A program made the translations under genes and the position numbers. A DNA stretch of 64,000 nucleotides from Liolophura sinensis (lineage: Eukaryota > Mollusca > Polyplacophora > Chitonida > Chitonidae): the NCBI RefSeq assembly GCF_032854445.1, contig NC_088300.1, forward strand, positions 29,431,608 to 29,495,607. The letters are read 5' to 3'. Positions 60,101 through 64,000 of this stretch are shown here, piece after piece. Under the pieces are notes generated by a model. That model had not been told where the DNA came from. It saw only the letters and a list, made by a program, of their open reading frames with translations, and ran no database searches. Positions within the stretch are counted from its first letter, which is position 1, and each line of letters opens with the position of its first letter.

Positions 60101-61691
60101 CTCAATATATATATATATACATACTCATGTTATACTCATATATATACATACTCACAGTAAATAACAATACCTGGCTCAGTTGGTTAGCGCGCTAGTGCAG
60201 CGTAATAACCCCGGAGCCTCTCACCAATGCGGTCGCTGTGTTTTCAAGTCCAGCTCATGCTGGCTTCCTATCCGGCCGTACGTGGGAAGGTCTGTCAGCA
60301 ACCTGCGGATGGTCATGGGTTTCCCGGGCTCTGCCCGGTTTCCACCCATCATAATGCTGGCCACCGGCGTATAAGTGAAATATTCTTGAGTATGGCGTAA
60401 AACACCAATCAAATAAATAAATAAATAATAATACCATCATAATAATTAATGAATATATTCTGTGCCCTTTGTTGTTTTTGTGGTTAAACTTTGGTGGGTG
60501 TATTTACTTTACATACATTTGCTACATGTTACACTAGGTTAAAGTTTGGTTACAGACTTAACACATTAGGAAGCAGCACTTATAGTCTGTTTTTCTTTGA
60601 TAAATAATGTAGTTTTAAGATATATATTATATTTACAAGATTTCTATGCATGAACATGAGGTATATGTACACAAGATACGTATTAATGTGTGTACATGTA
60701 TTTGATGCATGGTTGTTTCTAGTGTACAATACATAAATACATCTATGTTAATCTCCCTTACCCAAGTAGCGCCTGTTTCACAGGTTGGAAACTATATTTT
60801 GTTACCGTTGTTCATTTGGATCTGCAGTCATAGAATAGTTGTTGGCATATGTTGTATACATTTTGTGTCAGTACGTGTTATTGAATTGTTTGCTTTTACA
60901 GTTGCCTTCAAAATTTATGACATGGATAAGGATGGCTACATATCAAATGGGGAGTTGTTCCAAGTTCTGAAAATGATGGTTGGCAACAATCTGAAAGACA
61001 CTCAGTTACAACAGATTGTAGACAAAACAATTATTCACGCTGATACAGATGGAGATGGCAAAATTTCATTTGAAGAGTTTTGTGCGGTGAGTATGTGTGC
61101 ATCGTATGCCAATGTTTTGTATCCATGTCTTTTGTAATCAGCAAAACATCAGCTTGTCTCGATTACTTTTCTCTAGTATTTTGCAAGGAAGTTTAGAATA
61201 TTGTTGGTTCTATACACTGGCATGATCTGGTTTTGAACATGGATGTTTGTTGTTGGAATTTCATCACCTGTTAATTTAATGTTTCAGTATTTTGTTTCAA
61301 ATGTAATTTACATGTTTTTCAACAGAAAGACGATGTTGTTTATCAAATCACAAAAATTTTGACTGCTGATTCTGTATTGTAGTAGTATAATTTCAGATGT
61401 TTTCTTTTGTGAAGAATATTAAAGATGGCTTTGTGAAACAGGCTCTTAGCAAATCCTCTTGTTGCAGTGGAAGATGTGTCTGTAAACAATTAAAAATCAT
61501 TTAATGGTCAAAAAGAAATGTTCAAGAAATCAAACTAGCTGAAATTTGTTTAGTATGACATTTAAATTTGTAGTATGCAGCAACTAGTATCCGTACAAGT
61601 GAATATGAACAATGTTAAGATGGCGACCCTTTTTCTCTTTCAGGTGGTTGGAAATATGGACGTGCACAAAAAGATGGTGGTGGATGTATAG
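50324..61691 (+). CDS. PPP3R1: Calcineurin subunit B
   Basis: Six exons: 50324-50326, 51394-51433, 56793-56969, 57213-57272, 60902-61086, 61644-61691. All introns are GT-AG and phases agree, giving 170 residues, the same length as vertebrate PPP3R1. Exon 1 contributes only the ATG. Gly2 follows, the usual N-myristoylation site ([12 protein letters not shown]). Four EF-hand loops are intact: residues 31-42 ([12 protein letters not shown]), 63-74 ([12 protein letters not shown]), 100-111 ([12 protein letters not shown]) and 141-152 ([12 protein letters not shown]). The C-terminus ends HKKMVVDV. Calcineurin B is the Ca2+-binding regulatory subunit of the Ca2+/calmodulin-dependent phosphatase; it binds the helical arm of calcineurin A. 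Intron 2 is 5.4 kb. Intron 4 carries a DNA-transposon-like element (59567) and a SINE A (60171). Confidence 0.98.
54146..54184. repeat. (TA)n microsatellite
   Basis: Two TA runs separated by ca, in PPP3R1 intron 2. The rest of that intron (51434-56792) shows no repeat family member or exon that I recognise. Confidence 0.9.
59567..60103. mobile_element. Inverted-repeat DNA element in PPP3R1 intron 4
   Basis: The left end gagtgggtgtaaaaaaatgg (59567 onward) matches the reverse complement of the right end, gagtgggcacaaaaaaatgg (ending 60103), over about 33 bp. The element is ~537 bp and flanked by TA-rich sequence, as expected for TA-targeting (Tc1/mariner-type) non-autonomous elements; that class is inferred. 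Internal frames show no transposase motif. Confidence 0.8.
60171..60428 (+). mobile_element. SINE A, near full length, sense to PPP3R1
   Basis: ctggctcagttggttagcgc (A box), cctctcaccaatgcggtcgc, tttcaagtccagctc (B box), body ggtttcccgggctctgcccg, tail gtgaaatattcttgagtatg, then (AAAT)n. Probable target duplication taaataacaatacc / taaataataatacc, with one mismatch. It lacks the first few bases of the head. Confidence 0.93.
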
Positions 61692-64000
61692 TGCTGGACT
61701 GGACATAACTGTCTACCAGTGTTGCTGTTTTTCCCTTTTTCTACCTTACAAGATGACAGATTTTATGCTTGAGATATCCTATTCAGACCTAAACTCCACT
61801 CTTTGCTATAAAAACTCTCATGTCAACGAGCGCAGACACACCCACGCACACAACACAGCATTAACATTGTCTCTCACATAGTTGCACATCAGCTTTTCCT
61901 GTGTCAATTTATAACAAACTTCTAAGTATTGAGTGGTTTATATTCTTGCACAAAACATGTGCTGTGAAACCCCAAGCACCTACATTTTACCAGAGATTCA
62001 ATCTCTACTGTCTTATATGGATAATGAAGATGATAAACTGGAAAATCCTGCTGATATTGTATAAGCACAGAGTGACATGTTGTTTATTCTGTGGACTGTG
62101 AGTATGTTCCATATGTGTGTTTGTGTTGTTCAATGTCAGTCTGGGTGCTCAGCGTGGTCAATCTGATATAAAGGCTCAGTATGGTTTCCCAATCCTTGGG
62201 GTCTTGACTCTGGCTTTGGCCTGGACAAAGGAACACTCTCTGTCAACTCCCCTGTAGCTGGGGGTGGACAAAGCAACAAGACCCAGATGCCCACGGTGTC
62301 CACATTGGCTAAGATAAACCTGGGCTATGATAGAGCTGCACACATGCAGATATCTCCACAAATATAGTAAGTAGCTGGCTGAGAAGGTACTCACTCATTG
62401 ATATTGAGCCAAGAGGGCCTGTCTATGCGAACTTTAACAAGAGACTACAAGATTTCACAAAGTATTGCTCAGCATAGATCTGTATTCTCCGTTTTGAAGC
62501 TTACTCGAGTTAAATGTAATTATTAACTTTGTGTATTTCATGCACAGGAAGGACAAATTAGCTACATGCTCAAGGCAGTACAGTTTGTCCTGTTACGTGT
62601 CAATATTATTTTTTGGTAGCATGTTGTATGGCTTTATGACTGATCTATCTCTTTATCAGTAATTATTGGAACAGGTGTATCACTTAAAATTTTTTTTTTA
62701 ATTATTGTGTTTTCTCAGACCTCGCATATTGTTGACTATTTTGTTGTTCTTCTCAAACCTCATATCTCGGCTAGGGGTAAGTTGCTATTCATAGTGTAGT
62801 TACAACCGAGAGCGATGTGGCCAATGGTTGGTACCACTAAGAAACTTTCTTCACATGTTTTTTGGAACGTGGAAAAATGCACTGAAACAATTTGAACTTC
62901 AAAGATTCAAAGTTTTTGACTTCTTTCTCTTGACAGTACTGAACTTTAATGATGTGCAGTACATGTACAGGTCCTGGGGCCAATTCCACAAAGCCTTTTC
63001 TGACTTAAGTCAAAATTTAAAAATTCTTTACAATGCTTACTTTTTGGTATTGGAAGTTGAAATTTGGATGCCTTTGCCTAAGGATACCACTGCTGAGCTG
63101 GATAAAATTTTAATTTCTAAAGCCCAAAAATAAGCTTAAAGATCATACTTCAAATTTTGACTTAAGTCAGTAAAGGTTTGGTGGAATCAGCCCCTGTTGG
63201 TTGTATGCATTGTTTGATACACAGGGGTTCCTGTATTTAAAGTGCTCTTGTGCATTAAATACTTTATTGTGCTTTTGTTGAAATAAGAGTTTCATTGATC
63301 AAACATATATTAGTTATTGTAACCATGATAACTGTAAAATACTTTATGCTGTTACTGCATTTTGCACTGTGTATTTTTCCATTTTTCTTTCTGTGTTACT
63401 TAAACACTTTTGCTGAACACAGGAAGTGTGAGAATGCTTCCTGCAACAAGGCGATATCACTTTCTTATTTATGTTGACAATAGGCAGATGCTTTTGATGA
63501 TTTCTTTTATGTACCAAAGAAAATATTTTGAACTTAATCTTTTCTCAAGGTCACATAAAGAGATTCTTTAACTCGCATAGACTAATATTTCTGTTCATGT
63601 GATTAAGGTTGGTATAGTTCTATCAGTTAGTAAAAGCTTACGGAACCCCTTGCTGAGATCTGATAATGTCGTAGTGTGTCTGGCTTGTAGTGATTGTGTT
63701 GGATTGATATATATATATAGTCGATTTTTTTCTTGAAACTGTCACTGAACACTGTGATGTATGGAGCTGTAAATGACAGGTTGTTAGGTGAGACATTTTC
63801 TCTTCTTTTGTTTTTTTCTTGTACTGCTTGTGTAACATTTACAGGTTATGCTTGTTAAGTGTGCTTGAGTTTAATTATTTATTTTGCAAGACAACAAATA
63901 TCCCAATCCATGTATGTGTATGTAATACGATGGTTTGTGTATTACTTCTGTATATTTGAAAGTTTTTAATTCCAGAGGCCATTATTATTTACTTAGCGAT
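61692..64000. other. PPP3R1 3' UTR and downstream DNA; no further gene
   Basis: No AATAAA was found soon after the PPP3R1 stop, so the 3' UTR end is unknown. Apart from the element at 62976 and a short (TA)n at about 63706-63718, nothing is recognised. Confidence 0.5.
62976..63194. mobile_element. Short inverted-repeat element with GGGGC ends
   Basis: The left end ggggccaattccacaaagcc, then cttttctgacttaagtca and aaattt, matches the reverse complement of the right end (ggggctgattccaccaaacc, then tttactgacttaagtca) over about 43 bp. Total 219 bp. A 101-codon open frame (62828-63133) crosses its left boundary and is therefore not taken as a gene. Confidence 0.85.

Noticed and set aside
60171-60260. 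tRNA gene (ctggctcagttggttagcg)
   Set aside because: Head of SINE A; the same sequence recurs in the copies at 23227 and 27322.
62828-63133. 101-codon + frame
   Set aside because: Straddles the end of an inverted-repeat element and shows no family resemblance.

Overview
The window looks like nuclear DNA from an invertebrate animal, most likely a mollusc. The genes are split by GT-AG introns, the intergenic DNA is AT-rich, and tRNA-derived SINEs, small inverted-repeat transposons and minisatellites are abundant. The species call is an inference from the style of the repeats; the proteins themselves show only that this is an animal. Nothing prokaryotic or viral was seen.

Six protein-coding loci can be supported. 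In order: (1) the 3' part of a PDZ protein resembling AHNAK/periaxin, + strand, 1756-4882, 5' end outside the window; (2) a short, very acidic unknown protein, + strand, 14780-15163; (3) LSM1, - strand, four exons, 25614-30896, 134 residues; (4) a BTB-BACK-kelch protein, + strand, three coding exons, 32753-37257, 617 residues; (5) EEF1G (translation elongation factor 1B gamma), - strand, eleven exons, 41201-50179, 426 residues; (6) PPP3R1 (calcineurin B, regulatory subunit of the Ca2+/calmodulin phosphatase), + strand, six exons, 50324-61691, 170 residues. The exon joins of loci 3 to 6 were worked out by hand: every junction keeps frame and uses GT-AG, and the LSM1, EEF1G and PPP3R1 products have the family length or nearly so. 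There is no sign of an operon or gene cluster.

The most striking gene arrangement is the head-to-head pair EEF1G/PPP3R1. Their start codons are 144 bp apart around a GCGC-rich inverted repeat, with a terminal-oligopyrimidine-like tract just upstream of the EEF1G start. LSM1 and the BTB-kelch gene are also divergent, about 1.9 kb apart.

The rest of the window is dominated by repeats. SINE family A has about 20 full or partial copies. SINE family B has two nearly identical copies with perfect target-site duplications and one tail fragment. Both families end in the same short 3' tail despite having different bodies. Four minisatellites stand out (49 bp at 8981-9410, 45/47 bp at 16225-16592, 42 bp at 23718-24016, 98 bp at 25260-25570), as do several inverted-repeat elements: nested ones in LSM1 intron 3, one in PPP3R1 intron 4, and three short elements with GGGG-type ends. 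The stretches at about 4.9-8.9, 9.5-14.2, 16.8-23.2, 37.7-41.0 and 61.9-64 kb hold no gene I can support.
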